A stretch of 40,591 bases of DNA, from the NCBI GenBank assembly GCA_024697405.1, contig JAILFU010000013.1, positions 1 to 40,591 of the forward strand. Direction: 5' to 3'. The notes beneath the pieces were generated by a model. The model made no database searches and had not been told where the DNA came from. It was given only the letters and a program-made list of their open reading frames with translations. Below, one piece after another: positions 6,821-15,472 of the stretch. This DNA is from Prevotella sp. (GTDB lineage Bacteria; Bacteroidota; Bacteroidia; Bacteroidales; Bacteroidaceae). Position 1 is the first letter of the stretch. Each line of letters opens with the position of its first letter. A program made the translations under genes and the position numbers.

Positions 6821-7638
6821 CTAAAAATCCCTAGATAGTGTTTCAATTGATTTCCATTCGAGTCTTTTAAACCTTTCATAGTCCTCATTTACTGAATAAA
6901 GAAGTTCTTTTATATTATTTGATGGATTATTGTCTAGTTGTTCTTTAATAAAAGATTTCGCCTCTTGATCTTTATTCAAAAGAATAAGACTATGTAGAAC
7001 ACCCACTATACCCTTTTCTATGGTTTCGTTATTAGAAGAGCTTAAATTCTCTTTTGAGATCTGAAGGCTTTTATTAAGATAATAGTTTGCCGAGTCTCTT
7101 TGATTTGTTGATAAATATAAGGCAATAATATAGCAGTTGACCCGGGATGTCTCCGGCGGCATGCAGAAAAGTAATTACTGGGTCAACTGCTATATTGTTG
7201 CTAAATATAATGATCCCAAACTACTAAGGCGCTCAAAACTATTCTCTGGATAAAGGTTGTATTGTTGAAATGACGACTTGATAATCCCTTCTTTGTCCTT
7301 CAAAATGGCCTGTGCAATTATTTTAGCTTCTAAATAATCTATTTGATTTATCTTAATCGTGTCTATTTTTAACAATTTATCTACTTTTTCGCATACCAAT
7401 TTTGCACACTGATTAGTTTTGTCATTCTTAATAGCTTTCAAAGCTATATACATTTCTGTATAAATAGTATCTGCGAGGGAATATGGAGGAGTTTCACTAT
7501 GAAGCAATACTTCAAAGGAATCTTTATACATAGCATCATAAGATTTAACACCTGTCGTCTGTTGAGAACTCTTATGTTCACAACTATTAAAAGAAATGAC
7601 AATTGCAAAGAGCCCTAGAAAATAGCATTATTTTTCAT
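6821..7638 (-). pseudogene. Lipoprotein gene broken by a MITE insertion and a frameshift
   Basis: An ATG at 7638 opens MKNNAIF and then hits a stop. One missing base near 7616-7618 would restore a lipoprotein signal, MKNNAIFLGLFAIVISFNSC, continuing in frame into EHKSSQQTTGVKSYDAMYKD. The frame then runs to SSLGSLYLATI and stops inside the element at 7121-7201. Removing that element plus one 9-bp duplication restores GSLYLSTNQRDSANYYLNKS and an open frame to 6821. The restored protein would be a secreted, helical, TPR-like lipoprotein of about 243 residues. DTIYTEMYIALKAI and YYLNKSLQISKEN are typical of helical repeats. An internal ATG at 7531 could still yield a short fragment. The frameshift could be a sequencing error; the insertion cannot. 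Confidence 0.85.
7121..7201. mobile_element. 81-bp MITE-like element with 9-bp target-site duplication
   Basis: Terminal repeats read TATAGCAGTTGACCC inward on the left and GGGTCAACTGCTATA outward on the right; over 22 bases they differ at one position. The element is flanked by TAAATATAA at 7112-7120 and again at 7202-7210, a 9-bp target duplication. The interior shares CTCCGGCGG and AAAAGTAA with the related copies. It encodes nothing, so transposition must have been supplied in trans. No matching transposase gene lies in this window. Confidence 0.85.
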
Positions 7639-7773
7639 ATGCTTGTTCATATGGTTTTAAATACTGAGTATTCTTGAAATCTGCCGATTTTCAGAAAAAA
7701 AAGTCAAAGCGGTCGCTTCAACGTATATGTTTGTTATTTATCTTAGCCCATAGGCATTCAGGGTTTTAAGGGT

Positions 7774-8199
7774 TTAACAATTCTGATGAACATCTTTCGC
7801 CTCCAGCAAGGCATCAACCTCCTCTATGAAGCGCTGGGCTTTTGGGTATAGCTCGTCTACTTCCTCTTGCGTGGAATAGACGAAATCATCGTAGTCTCCG
7901 CGCTGGCGGCTGTCGAAGAGATTAGAGAATGCTCTGCCGCTCTCTTTAGAGATGAGGCCTTTTGACACGAAATGCAATCCGAGCATGGCCTTCACTCCTG
8001 CATGAGAGCTTGTGGGTATATGATGTTTCGTGAGCAATGCTACCGCTGCATAATAACACGCATAGTACAGGCGGTTGGTAGCCGTATTGTAATAGCCCTG
8101 CTCACGGAGATAGGGGATCTCAGCAAGCGTCTCATGCGCACGTTCCTGGCGATAGCGGGCCAATGCCTCGTAGTTCTCTTCTGTCAGTACTGTGTTCAT
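7774..8199 (-). CDS. HEPN-domain protein of an MNT/HEPN module
   Basis: This protein has 141 residues from the ATG at 8199. That start overlaps the stop of the nucleotidyltransferase gene by four bases (ATGA) and is preferred over an in-frame ATG at 8262. NTATNRLYYACYYAAVALL near residues 40-60 is the hallmark of PF05168 HEPN proteins, followed by SRQRGDYDDF. The R-x4-6-H RNase motif of HepT toxins is not evident. In related modules the HEPN protein is a toxin or partner controlled by the nucleotidyltransferase. Whether this one is an active RNase is uncertain. Confidence 0.8.
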   Translation of the reverse strand: MNTVLTEENYEALARYRQERAHETLAEIPYLREQGYYNTATNRLYYACYYAAVALLTKHHIPTSSHAGVKAMLGLHFVSKGLISKESGRAFSNLFDSRQRGDYDDFVYSTQEEVDELYPKAQRFIEEVDALLEAKDVHQNC

Positions 8200-8510
8200 A
8201 GTGTGACGCCTTCTCGGTTTACGTTGTATTGGAAGGGGGTGAGGAAAGGGCGGTTCTCCCATTCCTTGCGCGGCAAAATCAGCGTGCTGATGATGATGCC
8301 TGTGTCGAGTTCGATGTCGTAGAAAGGAGCCATGATGCGGTCTTTGTCGCTATAGCTCAGTTTGTCCTGGTCTACAAGCAGCAACAGGTCGATGTCGGAA
8401 TCTGGACGTGCATCGCCCCTGGCTTCCGAACCATAGAGAATGGTCTGCACATGGGGACTCAGCTTATGAGCCTCTTGCCTTATCCTTTCCACAACTTCAT
8501 TTCGTCTCAT
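8196..8510 (-). CDS. MNT-type minimal nucleotidyltransferase (antitoxin-like)
   Basis: This protein of 104 residues has GSEARGDARPDSDIDLLLLV at about 27-46, the G-S-x10-D-x-D signature of minimal nucleotidyltransferases of the DNA polymerase beta fold (G27, S28, D39, D41). In HepT/MntA systems such proteins AMPylate and neutralise the HEPN toxin. It is first in a two-gene unit and the downstream HEPN start overlaps its stop. A good promoter with TTTG and TATCTTTG lies at 8557-8587. The catalytic pair is intact, so an active enzyme is likely. Confidence 0.85.
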   Translation of the reverse strand: MRRNEVVERIRQEAHKLSPHVQTILYGSEARGDARPDSDIDLLLLVDQDKLSYSDKDRIMAPFYDIELDTGIIISTLILPRKEWENRPFLTPFQYNVNREGVTL

Positions 8511-8556
8511 AGTATGCCAAGTGCTATGGGTGTTCCGTATTTATCCTCTCGCATGC

Positions 8557-8587
8557 AAAGATACGAACTATTTCCGAGACTTCCAAA
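8557..8587 (-). promoter_or_regulatory. Promoter of the MNT/HEPN operon
   Basis: Minus strand TTTG (8587-8584), a 19-bp spacer, then TATCTTTG (8564-8557), 47 bases ahead of the ATG at 8510. Confidence 0.7.
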
Positions 8588-8728
8588 TTATTCGGAAGTA
8601 TTTTTAGCGTGCAAAGAAAATGCCAGTTATGACAGATGACAGATGACAGTTTCAAAACTGTGGGGTAGGTAGGTGGAAAAGTAAATGGAAAAGTTAGAGA
8701 CCTCTCCCCTACCCCAGCCTCGCCCCAC

Positions 8729-8778
8729 CGTCGCTTCGCTCCCCAATTGCTCCGGCCCCCGTCGCTTCGCTCCCCAAT
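8729..8778 (+). repeat. 19-bp direct repeat, two copies 31 bp apart
   Basis: CGTCGCTTCGCTCCCCAAT occurs at 8729-8747 and 8760-8778, followed by a related CTCCTCGCGATTGCCTCG stretch. It lies within the gene-free gap 8511-9064, which otherwise holds the MNT promoter and MITE ends. Confidence 0.6.
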
Positions 8779-8830
8779 CGCTCCCTCCTCGCGATTGCCT
8801 CGCAATTGCCTTGAGGGGGGGGAGTGGCTA

Positions 8831-8909
8831 CCGCCGGAGAAGCACTACTGGGGGTCGGCTGCTATATCATTGCCAAAGATAGTCCTGGGTCAACTGCTAT
8901 ATCATTGCC
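8831..8909 (+). mobile_element. MITE remnant with a duplicated right end
   Basis: CCGCCGGAGAAG (8831-8842) is the inverse of the TTCTCCGGCGG core. It is followed by two successive right ends, GGGTCGGCTGCTATATC (8852) and GGGTCAACTGCTATATC (8887), 35 bp apart. The left end is missing. Tandem ends suggest a nested insertion or recombination between copies. Confidence 0.6.
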
Positions 8910-9064
8910 CCAAAAAGAACGATACAGGACTTCGTGGTTTCGGGGGATGGGGGAAACGGTGAAGTCCTGTATCGATGTTTGCTCCTCTGCTGTTTCTTGT
9001 GGCTTTCGTCGTGATAGCCAGCCCGTTTGGCGGGCTTTGAGAGAGGGCGAGGCAGTCCTGCAGG

Positions 9065-10546
9065 CTACTGCTTCAGGCCGTCCACGATGTCGCGAGCCTG
9101 GTCGTTGAGGTTGACGTTGCGCGTCACCTTGGCGTCGATGGTTCCGGCGCGCATGATGTCGGCCATGTCTACGCCTGTGGCCGACTTGAGCACGTCGAAG
9201 GCCTGCTTGATGGCTACGGGCACTCCTCCGCTGATGGCTGTGACTCCGGCTCCGTCGGCCGAGGAGCTGTAGATGTTGACGTCCTTGATGGCGGAGATGG
9301 GCTTGGCGACGTTCTCCACTACCTGCGGCAGCACCTCAATCATCATCTGCACGACGGCGGCATTGTTGTACTTCTTGTATGCCTCGGCCTTCTTGTCCAT
9401 AGCCAGTGCCTCGGCCTCGCCTTTCTTCTGTATGGCGTATGCCTCGGCCTCGCCCTTGGCCTTGATGCCGATGGCCTCCTGCTCCAGGCGGTAGCGCACG
9501 GCGTCGCTCTCGGCGTTCTGTGCGAGTGCCCGCTGCTCGGCCTCATATTTCTGTGCCTCTGCCACGCGCTTGCGCTGCTCGAGGTCGGCGGCGGCGTCTT
9601 TCTCCACCTTGTACTTGTCGGCGTCGGCGCGCTTCTCAATCTCTGCGGCGAGCTGGTTCTGCTTGATTTCAATCTGCTCCTTCGAGAGTATCTGCTCGCG
9701 CTTGGTCTTCTCAATCTCGGCCTCTACGGTCTTGATGTTGATGGTCTTCTGCTGCTCCTGCTGCTGGATGGCGTAGGCGGCGTCGGCGTCGGCCTGTGCT
9801 GTGTCGGCCTCTTTCTTCAGGGCGGCCCGGCGCAGGGCGAGGTCGTTGTTCTTCACGGCGATGGCTGTGTCGGCATCCACGCGTGCGTCGTTGGCGTCCT
9901 TGTCGGCCTTCGACACCTCTATCTTCACGTCGCGCTCGGCTACTGCGCGGTTGATGGCGGCGTCTTTCTTGATTTTCGCCGTGTTGTCGGCTCCGAGGTC
10001 TTTGATGAGTCCCTCGCGGTCGGTGACGTTCTGTATGTTGCAGGAGATGATTTCTATGCCTAGCTTGGCCATGTCGGGCTGTGCCTTCTGCATCACCTGG
10101 TCGGAGAATCCGTCGCGGTCGGTATTGAGCGAGCGCAGGTCGAGTGTGCCGATGATTTCACGCATGTTGCCCTGCAGCGAGTCCTGCAGCTGTTCGGCAA
10201 TCTCCTGCGGCGCCATGTTGAGGAAGTTCTTCGCTGCCAGGCGCGTGCCCTCGTTGTTGGGCGTGACACGGATTTTTGCCACAGCGTCGACGTCGACGTT
10301 GATGAAGTCGTTGGTGGGCACGCTCTCCTCGGTCTTGATGTCCACCGTGATCTGTCCGAGGTAGACCTTGTCCAGACGCTCGAGGAAGGGGATGCGGAAT
10401 CCGCCCTTGCCAATGAGCACTCGGGGCTGGGTCGACAGGCCTGAGATGATGAACGCGAAGGAGGGGGGAGCCTTCACGTAGGAGATGAAGATTAAGAACG
10501 CGAGTGCTGCCACTCCAAGGATAATCCAGAAATACATTTCTTCCAT
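9065..10546 (-). CDS. Flotillin family membrane scaffold protein
   Basis: This protein has 493 residues from the ATG at 10546. I prefer it to an in-frame ATG at 10669 because a TAAATTTG box lies between the two. A single membrane segment (about residues 5-24, FWIILGVAALAFLIFISYV) is followed by an SPFH domain (SGLSTQPRVLIGKGGFRIPF to about 220). A long alanine/glutamate-rich coiled coil (about 230-410) carries repeated EAEA units such as KAKGEAEAYAIQKKGEAEAL. Flotillins organise ordered membrane microdomains. The NfeD partner usual next to bacterial flotillins is not seen. It is divergent from the exopolysaccharide operon. Confidence 0.9.
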   Translation of the reverse strand: MEEMYFWIILGVAALAFLIFISYVKAPPSFAFIISGLSTQPRVLIGKGGFRIPFLERLDKVYLGQITVDIKTEESVPTNDFINVDVDAVAKIRVTPNNEGTRLAAKNFLNMAPQEIAEQLQDSLQGNMREIIGTLDLRSLNTDRDGFSDQVMQKAQPDMAKLGIEIISCNIQNVTDREGLIKDLGADNTAKIKKDAAINRAVAERDVKIEVSKADKDANDARVDADTAIAVKNNDLALRRAALKKEADTAQADADAAYAIQQQEQQKTINIKTVEAEIEKTKREQILSKEQIEIKQNQLAAEIEKRADADKYKVEKDAAADLEQRKRVAEAQKYEAEQRALAQNAESDAVRYRLEQEAIGIKAKGEAEAYAIQKKGEAEALAMDKKAEAYKKYNNAAVVQMMIEVLPQVVENVAKPISAIKDVNIYSSSADGAGVTAISGGVPVAIKQAFDVLKSATGVDMADIMRAGTIDAKVTRNVNLNDQARDIVDGLKQ

Positions 10547-10585
10547 AAGACGTACGTTTTTTGTTGTTGTAAAATAAATTTTGAG

Positions 10586-10593
10586 CAAATTTA
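10586..10593 (-). promoter_or_regulatory. -7 promoter box of the flotillin gene
   Basis: TAAATTTG on the minus strand, 40 bases ahead of the ATG at 10546; a TTGG about 19 bp upstream may serve as -33. It supports the shorter flotillin start. Confidence 0.55.
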
Positions 10594-10637
10594 ATGCAAA
10601 TTCCCGAATCGGCCAAGGTTTTTCAAAACTTTTTTCG

Positions 10638-10645
10638 TACCTTTG
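10638..10645 (+). promoter_or_regulatory. -7 promoter box of the exopolysaccharide operon
   Basis: TACCTTTG, 71 bases ahead of the ATG at 10716. The -33 region is T-rich rather than a clear TTTG. No inverted repeat suggesting an invertible promoter is seen around it. Confidence 0.6.
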
Positions 10646-10715
10646 CCGAATCTTTGCAATATTTTGCATTTTTCAGAGTTTAATAGTATAGAAAACATCA
10701 ACAAAGAGAGAGAAT

Positions 10716-13238
10716 ATGAAAAGACGCATCCTGTCGATAGCCATCATGCTGCTGACGGCAACATGGACGATGGCGCAGTCGTCAATGTCAGACCAGCAAG
10801 TAGTATCCTATATCCTGGATGAGACTGAGAAGGGAACCCCGCAAAACGAGATAGTGGCCCGGCTGATGAGGCGCGGCGTGGACATTCAGCAGCTGCAGCG
10901 CGTGAAGCGCAAATATGAGCGGCAAATCAAGCAGTCGGGGCTGGGAAACATGGCCGACGAGGCGATGAGCAAGGCCGAAAACCGCATGAGGGCCAACAAC
11001 GGGCAGCAGCGGCGCACGACCGCCACAAAGGCCACAGGACAGGGCAGCTACATCCTGCGGCAGAACACGCTGGGGCAGAACACCTACGACGAGAACGACC
11101 CTGAGTTCCTGCAGATGCAGGCCGAGCTGGGCGGGCTGATGCCTGTCGACTCGCTGGCCCTGCTGGAGCAGCTGCTCGAGCAGCAGCAGAAGGAGAAGAG
11201 CAAGATTTTCGGCCACGATATCTTCAACAACGAGGCGCTGAGCTTCGAGCCGAACATGAACATCGCCACGCCTGCCGACTACCGACTGGGGCCGGGCGAC
11301 GCGGTGGCCATCGAGATTTACGGCGCCACGCAGGAGAGCATCGACGCCACCATCTCGCCCGACGGCTACGTCTCCATCGAGGGCTTCGGCCCCGTGCAGC
11401 TGAGCGGACTGACCGTCGACCAGGCCAACGCCCGCCTGCGCGCACAGTTGGGAGCACGCTTCGGCGACAGCAAGATACGCCTGAGCGTGGGACAGACACG
11501 CACCATACTGGTGAACGTCATGGGCGAGGTGAACGCGCCCGGCACCTACACCCTCTCGGCATTCTCCACCGTGTTCAACGCCCTCTATATGGCTGGCGGC
11601 GTGAACGACATCGGCACGCTGCGCAACATTCAGGTGTTTCGCAACAACCGCCTCGTGACGACCGTCGACGTCTACGACTTCATCATCAACGGCAAGGCTA
11701 CGGGAAACGTGAAGCTGACGGACAACGACGTCATCATCGTCGGAGCCTACGACTGCCTGGTGAACGCCAACGGACGGGTGAAGCGCCCCATGTACTACGA
11801 GATGAAGAGCGGCGAGAGCCTGGCTGCCCTGCTGAAATATACGGGCGGCTTTGCCAGCGACGCCTTCAAGAAGTCGGTGCGCGTCACCCGCAGGTCGGGA
11901 GCACTCTACTCCGTGCACACCGTCAACGAGTTCGACTTCACCACCTTCCACATGGCCGACGGCGACTCGCTCTACGTCGACTCCATCGTGGCCCGCTACC
12001 AGAACATGGTCGAGGTGAAGGGAGCCGTGTTCCATGCCGGGCAGTATGAGATAGGCGGAAACATCACCACCATACGCTCGCTGCTCGAGGCTGCCGGCGG
12101 ACTGACGGAGGATGCCTTCACAGGGCGCGGCGTGATGCACCGCAAGAAGAGCGACCGCACGCTGGAGGTGCTCTCGGTAGACATCGCAGGCATCATGGAA
12201 GGCCGTGTGGCCGACGTTCCCCTGCGCAACGAGGACGTGCTCTGGATTTCCAGCAGGAAGGAGGCCATAGAGATGCCCACGCTCACCATACACGGCGAGG
12301 TGCAGTATCCGGGCATCTACCAGTATGCCGACAACGAGACCATTGAAGACTTCATCATGCAGGCTGGAGGCCCCACGGACGCCGCCTCGATGGTGAAGGT
12401 GGACGTTGCACGACGCATCTCCAACCCCTATGCCACCGAGTCGCAGGACACGCTGGCCCAGTATTTCAGCTTTGCCATCAAGGACGGCTTCGTGGTCGAC
12501 GGCACGGAGGCTTTCCACCTGGAACCCTTCGACGAGGTCTACGTGCGCAAGAGTCCCGGCTACACGCCGCAGCAGAACATCACCGTAGAGGGCGAGGTGC
12601 TCTTTGAGGGAACCTACACGCTGACGAAGAAAGGCGAGCGCCTGAGCGAAATCATCAAGAAGGCCGGCGGCCTGTCGAAGACGGCCTACCCGAAGGGCGC
12701 CCGACTCATTCGCCAGCGCACCGCCGAGGAGCTGGCCCGCCAGGAAGCCCTGCAGAAGGCTGCCAAGCGCTCGGGCGAGAAAGACTCCATCGACGTGAGC
12801 AAGCTCGACCTCGGACCCACCTATCCCGTAGGCATACAGCTGGACAAGGCGCTGGCCAATCCCGGAGGCGATGCCGACGTGGTGCTGCGCGAGGGCGACC
12901 GCATCATCGTGCCCGAATACTCAGGAACGGTGAAAATCAACGGCGAGGTGATGTACCCCAACACCACGAACTACGTGGAGGGCGAAAGCCTGAAGTACTA
13001 CATCAACCAGGCCGGCGGATTCGGCGAGGATGCCAAGAAGAAGCAGACATACATTATATATATGAACGGCACCGTGGCCAAGGCCGACCGCAAGCACAAG
13101 CCTCTGCCAGGCTGCGAAATCGTGGTGCCCACCAAGCAGCGCGCACGCCGCATGAGCACCGCCGAAATCCTGACCATCGGCTCGTCGACGGCCTCCATCG
13201 CCACGATGATTGCCACTCTGGTGAATTTGTTAAAGTAA
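10716..13238 (+). CDS. Outer-membrane polysaccharide export protein with SLBB repeats (Wza-like)
   Basis: This is an 840-residue protein with a Sec signal peptide (MKRRILSIAIMLLTATWTMAQ). The Poly_export domain begins at about 187 (ADYRLGPGDAVAIEIYG). Six SLBB-like repeats follow at roughly 265, 347, 431, 522, 621 and 738, each with a G-x-V/Y-x-P-G-x-Y pattern such as VMGEVNAPGTYTL and IHGEVQYPGIYQY. A hydrophobic stretch near the C-terminus (about 818-837) may cross the outer membrane. A helical, glutamine-rich insert occupies residues 25-180. It is longer than E. coli Wza (about 380), as usual for Bacteroidetes. It should form the outer-membrane exit channel, working with the chain-length protein encoded 15 bp downstream. 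Confidence 0.9.
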   Translation: MKRRILSIAIMLLTATWTMAQSSMSDQQVVSYILDETEKGTPQNEIVARLMRRGVDIQQLQRVKRKYERQIKQSGLGNMADEAMSKAENRMRANNGQQRRTTATKATGQGSYILRQNTLGQNTYDENDPEFLQMQAELGGLMPVDSLALLEQLLEQQQKEKSKIFGHDIFNNEALSFEPNMNIATPADYRLGPGDAVAIEIYGATQESIDATISPDGYVSIEGFGPVQLSGLTVDQANARLRAQLGARFGDSKIRLSVGQTRTILVNVMGEVNAPGTYTLSAFSTVFNALYMAGGVNDIGTLRNIQVFRNNRLVTTVDVYDFIINGKATGNVKLTDNDVIIVGAYDCLVNANGRVKRPMYYEMKSGESLAALLKYTGGFASDAFKKSVRVTRRSGALYSVHTVNEFDFTTFHMADGDSLYVDSIVARYQNMVEVKGAVFHAGQYEIGGNITTIRSLLEAAGGLTEDAFTGRGVMHRKKSDRTLEVLSVDIAGIMEGRVADVPLRNEDVLWISSRKEAIEMPTLTIHGEVQYPGIYQYADNETIEDFIMQAGGPTDAASMVKVDVARRISNPYATESQDTLAQYFSFAIKDGFVVDGTEAFHLEPFDEVYVRKSPGYTPQQNITVEGEVLFEGTYTLTKKGERLSEIIKKAGGLSKTAYPKGARLIRQRTAEELARQEALQKAAKRSGEKDSIDVSKLDLGPTYPVGIQLDKALANPGGDADVVLREGDRIIVPEYSGTVKINGEVMYPNTTNYVEGESLKYYINQAGGFGEDAKKKQTYIIYMNGTVAKADRKHKPLPGCEIVVPTKQRARRMSTAEILTIGSSTASIATMIATLVNLLK

Positions 13239-13253
13239 ATATCAGCTATCAGC

Positions 13254-14309
13254 ATGGAAGAGAAGAAGAAAAACGATTCGATAGACTTAGGGCTTATCAT
13301 CGGCCAGCTTTGGGCAAAGAAGAAAACATTCTTCAAAGTCTGGATTATCACCTTTGTCCTGGCCAGCGCCTATATACTATGCATACCACGCACCTATTCC
13401 TCGGAGATAAAGCTTGCGCCTGAGATTGACAACAGCTTCAGCGAGGGCGCGCTGGGAAGTATTGCTTCTTCCTTTGGCTTCGACATAGGCAGTATGGCCA
13501 CTACCGACGCCATCTCGCCCGAGCTCTATCCTGAGCTGCTGGCCACCAACGATTTCGTCTGCCTGCTCTTTCCCATGACGGTAGAGAACAAGGACTACAC
13601 GCTGAAGACCAGCTATTACGAATACTTGGACAAGCATCAGAAATCGCCCTGGTGGAGCTTCATCTCGAGGTGGGTGAAGTCGTTGATGCCCCAAGATAAA
13701 GACGTCATTGTGGGAGGAGGCAAAAAGGGGACAATGAACCCCCTGAACCTGACGAGACGCCAAAGCATGATTGCCGAGTCGGTGAAGGACAACATCATCT
13801 GCTCCATCGACCGCAAGACCAGCATGATAACGATAGAGGTGACCGACCAGGACCCCCGCATCTGTGCCACCATAGCCGACTCTATCCGCCTGAAGCTACA
13901 AGAGTTCATCATCGACTACCGTACGAAGAAGGCGCGCATCGACGTGGAATACTACCGAAAGCTGGTGGCAGAATCGAAAGAGGAATACGAGAAAGCCCGT
14001 CAAATCTATGCGAAATATGCTGATACTCACGGCAACAGCATCATGGAGTCGGTCAATTCCAGAAAAGAAGAGCTGGAGAACGAGCTGCAGCTGAAGAACA
14101 GCAACTACGTGGCATACAACACCCAATTGCAGGCCTCTATAGCCAAGTTGCAGCAGCGCACTCCTGCCTTTACCTTGCTCCAAGGTGCAGCCATCCCGGT
14201 AAAGCCTTCTGGTCCGAAGCGAATGATTTTCGTGCTGGCCATGCTCGTACTGGTCAGCATGATTACTGCCGGCCGCATTCTGTGGAAAAACGGTAAAACA
14301 GCATCATGA
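13254..14309 (+). CDS. Chain-length determinant (Wzz-type) inner-membrane protein
   Basis: This 351-residue protein has two membrane segments (about 26-46, FFKVWIITFVLASAYILCI, and about 324-344 near the C-terminus). A large periplasmic part between them has a coiled coil at about 230-300. The PxxP-like stretch PVKPSGPKRM precedes the second segment, as in Wzz proteins. No C-terminal tyrosine kinase domain is fused and no kinase gene is present nearby. It controls polymer length and links polymerase to exporter. The stop overlaps the next start by ATGA. Confidence 0.85.
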   Translation: MEEKKKNDSIDLGLIIGQLWAKKKTFFKVWIITFVLASAYILCIPRTYSSEIKLAPEIDNSFSEGALGSIASSFGFDIGSMATTDAISPELYPELLATNDFVCLLFPMTVENKDYTLKTSYYEYLDKHQKSPWWSFISRWVKSLMPQDKDVIVGGGKKGTMNPLNLTRRQSMIAESVKDNIICSIDRKTSMITIEVTDQDPRICATIADSIRLKLQEFIIDYRTKKARIDVEYYRKLVAESKEEYEKARQIYAKYADTHGNSIMESVNSRKEELENELQLKNSNYVAYNTQLQASIAKLQQRTPAFTLLQGAAIPVKPSGPKRMIFVLAMLVLVSMITAGRILWKNGKTAS

Positions 14310-15472
14310 GAATCTCCACAGCCCTCCTTGTACGCCTCTATTTCATCTTCTCGCTGCTGATGCTGACTGTGGCAGCCTGTTTCAACATGCAGTCGATGGA
14401 GGGTAACGACGAGGGGGGAAACTGGGAGCTCTACACGGCGTTTCTGGCTTTCATGGTGTGGCTCGCGGCCTTGCTCCTGCCCGTGCTGCCGGGCTACGAC
14501 ACCTACAAGCCCGCCCCGCCCATCCTGCTCTATGCCGCCTTCCTCATCTGGACGGTCTTCCCCACCCTCATGTCCAAGCAATACAGCATGGCCATGAGTC
14601 TTTTCATCATCACCACGCCGCTACTCGTGCTGTTGTCCACCTACAACACCGCCCGCCACATGGGCAGCCACAAATGGTTCATAGCCGCCTTCTGCCTGAT
14701 GCTGCTCATTCTCAGCGTGCAGTATTTCCGCGTTTTCAACTTTTTCAACTTGCTGGATGCCGACGCCCATCTGGTGTCGTCCTACTACACGCTCTACATG
14801 CTCCCGCTGGTGTTTCTCTGCAAGAAGAAGACGGTGCGCATTGTGGCTTCGCTGGTGGTGACCGTTGTCATCATTTCGTCGATGAAGCGTTCGGGAGTAG
14901 TGGCGCTGATGGCTGCTATTGTCGTATTCATCTTCGTCAACCAGTTCGTCGCCAAGAAGCTGAAAGCCTCCACCATTATTGGCAGCTTCATTGCCTTTGT
15001 GCTTTTTGTCGTGCTCTTTCTGGTGATGGCCAACATGGGTGAGGAAAGTGTGCTGGAGCGGTTTGAGAACATCGGCGACGACAACGGCAGCGGCCGTCTG
15101 GCAGTCTGGGAAGTGACCATCAAGCTCATCTCCCGCCTCGACTTTGGCAGCCTGCTCATGGGCAACGGCTACAACACGGTGGTCACCCACTCGCCGTTCA
15201 ACCTCTCTGCCCACAACGACTTCCTGGAAGTCATCTACGACTACGGCCTCATCGGCTTGTTCCTTTTCGTGGCTGCTATGCTCACCACCTTTTTCTACGC
15301 CCTCAAGATGGTGGTGGACAAATGGCCTATGGCTCCGAGCATGGCCATGCTGCTCACCATTTTCCTTATCCAGTCGATGATCTCCCACATTATTATATAT
15401 TATTGGGCCAGTATCTACATGCTCACTTGTTCCTACCTCATAGGAGCCTATGTCCACGATGCAAGCAAATAA
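14306..15472 (+). CDS. O-antigen/exopolysaccharide polymerase (Wzy-like)
   Basis: A polytopic membrane protein of 388 residues with about ten hydrophobic segments. The C-terminal half has GRLAVWEVTIKL, LLMGNGYNTV and AHNDFLEVIYDYGLIG, the GR/W, GNG and HN-x2-L-x6-G pattern of the Wzy_C (O-antigen ligase/polymerase) family. In this operon it most likely polymerises repeat units in the periplasm rather than ligating to lipid A. A WaaL ligase is the alternative. Coupled to its neighbours: ATGA overlap upstream, about 23-bp overlap downstream. Confidence 0.85.
   Translation: MRISTALLVRLYFIFSLLMLTVAACFNMQSMEGNDEGGNWELYTAFLAFMVWLAALLLPVLPGYDTYKPAPPILLYAAFLIWTVFPTLMSKQYSMAMSLFIITTPLLVLLSTYNTARHMGSHKWFIAAFCLMLLILSVQYFRVFNFFNLLDADAHLVSSYYTLYMLPLVFLCKKKTVRIVASLVVTVVIISSMKRSGVVALMAAIVVFIFVNQFVAKKLKASTIIGSFIAFVLFVVLFLVMANMGEESVLERFENIGDDNGSGRLAVWEVTIKLISRLDFGSLLMGNGYNTVVTHSPFNLSAHNDFLEVIYDYGLIGLFLFVAAMLTTFFYALKMVVDKWPMAPSMAMLLTIFLIQSMISHIIIYYWASIYMLTCSYLIGAYVHDASK

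Noticed and set aside
10614..10716. Invertible (phase-variable) promoter for the exopolysaccharide operon
   Set aside because: No inverted repeats flank the TACCTTTG box, and no recombinase gene lies nearby.
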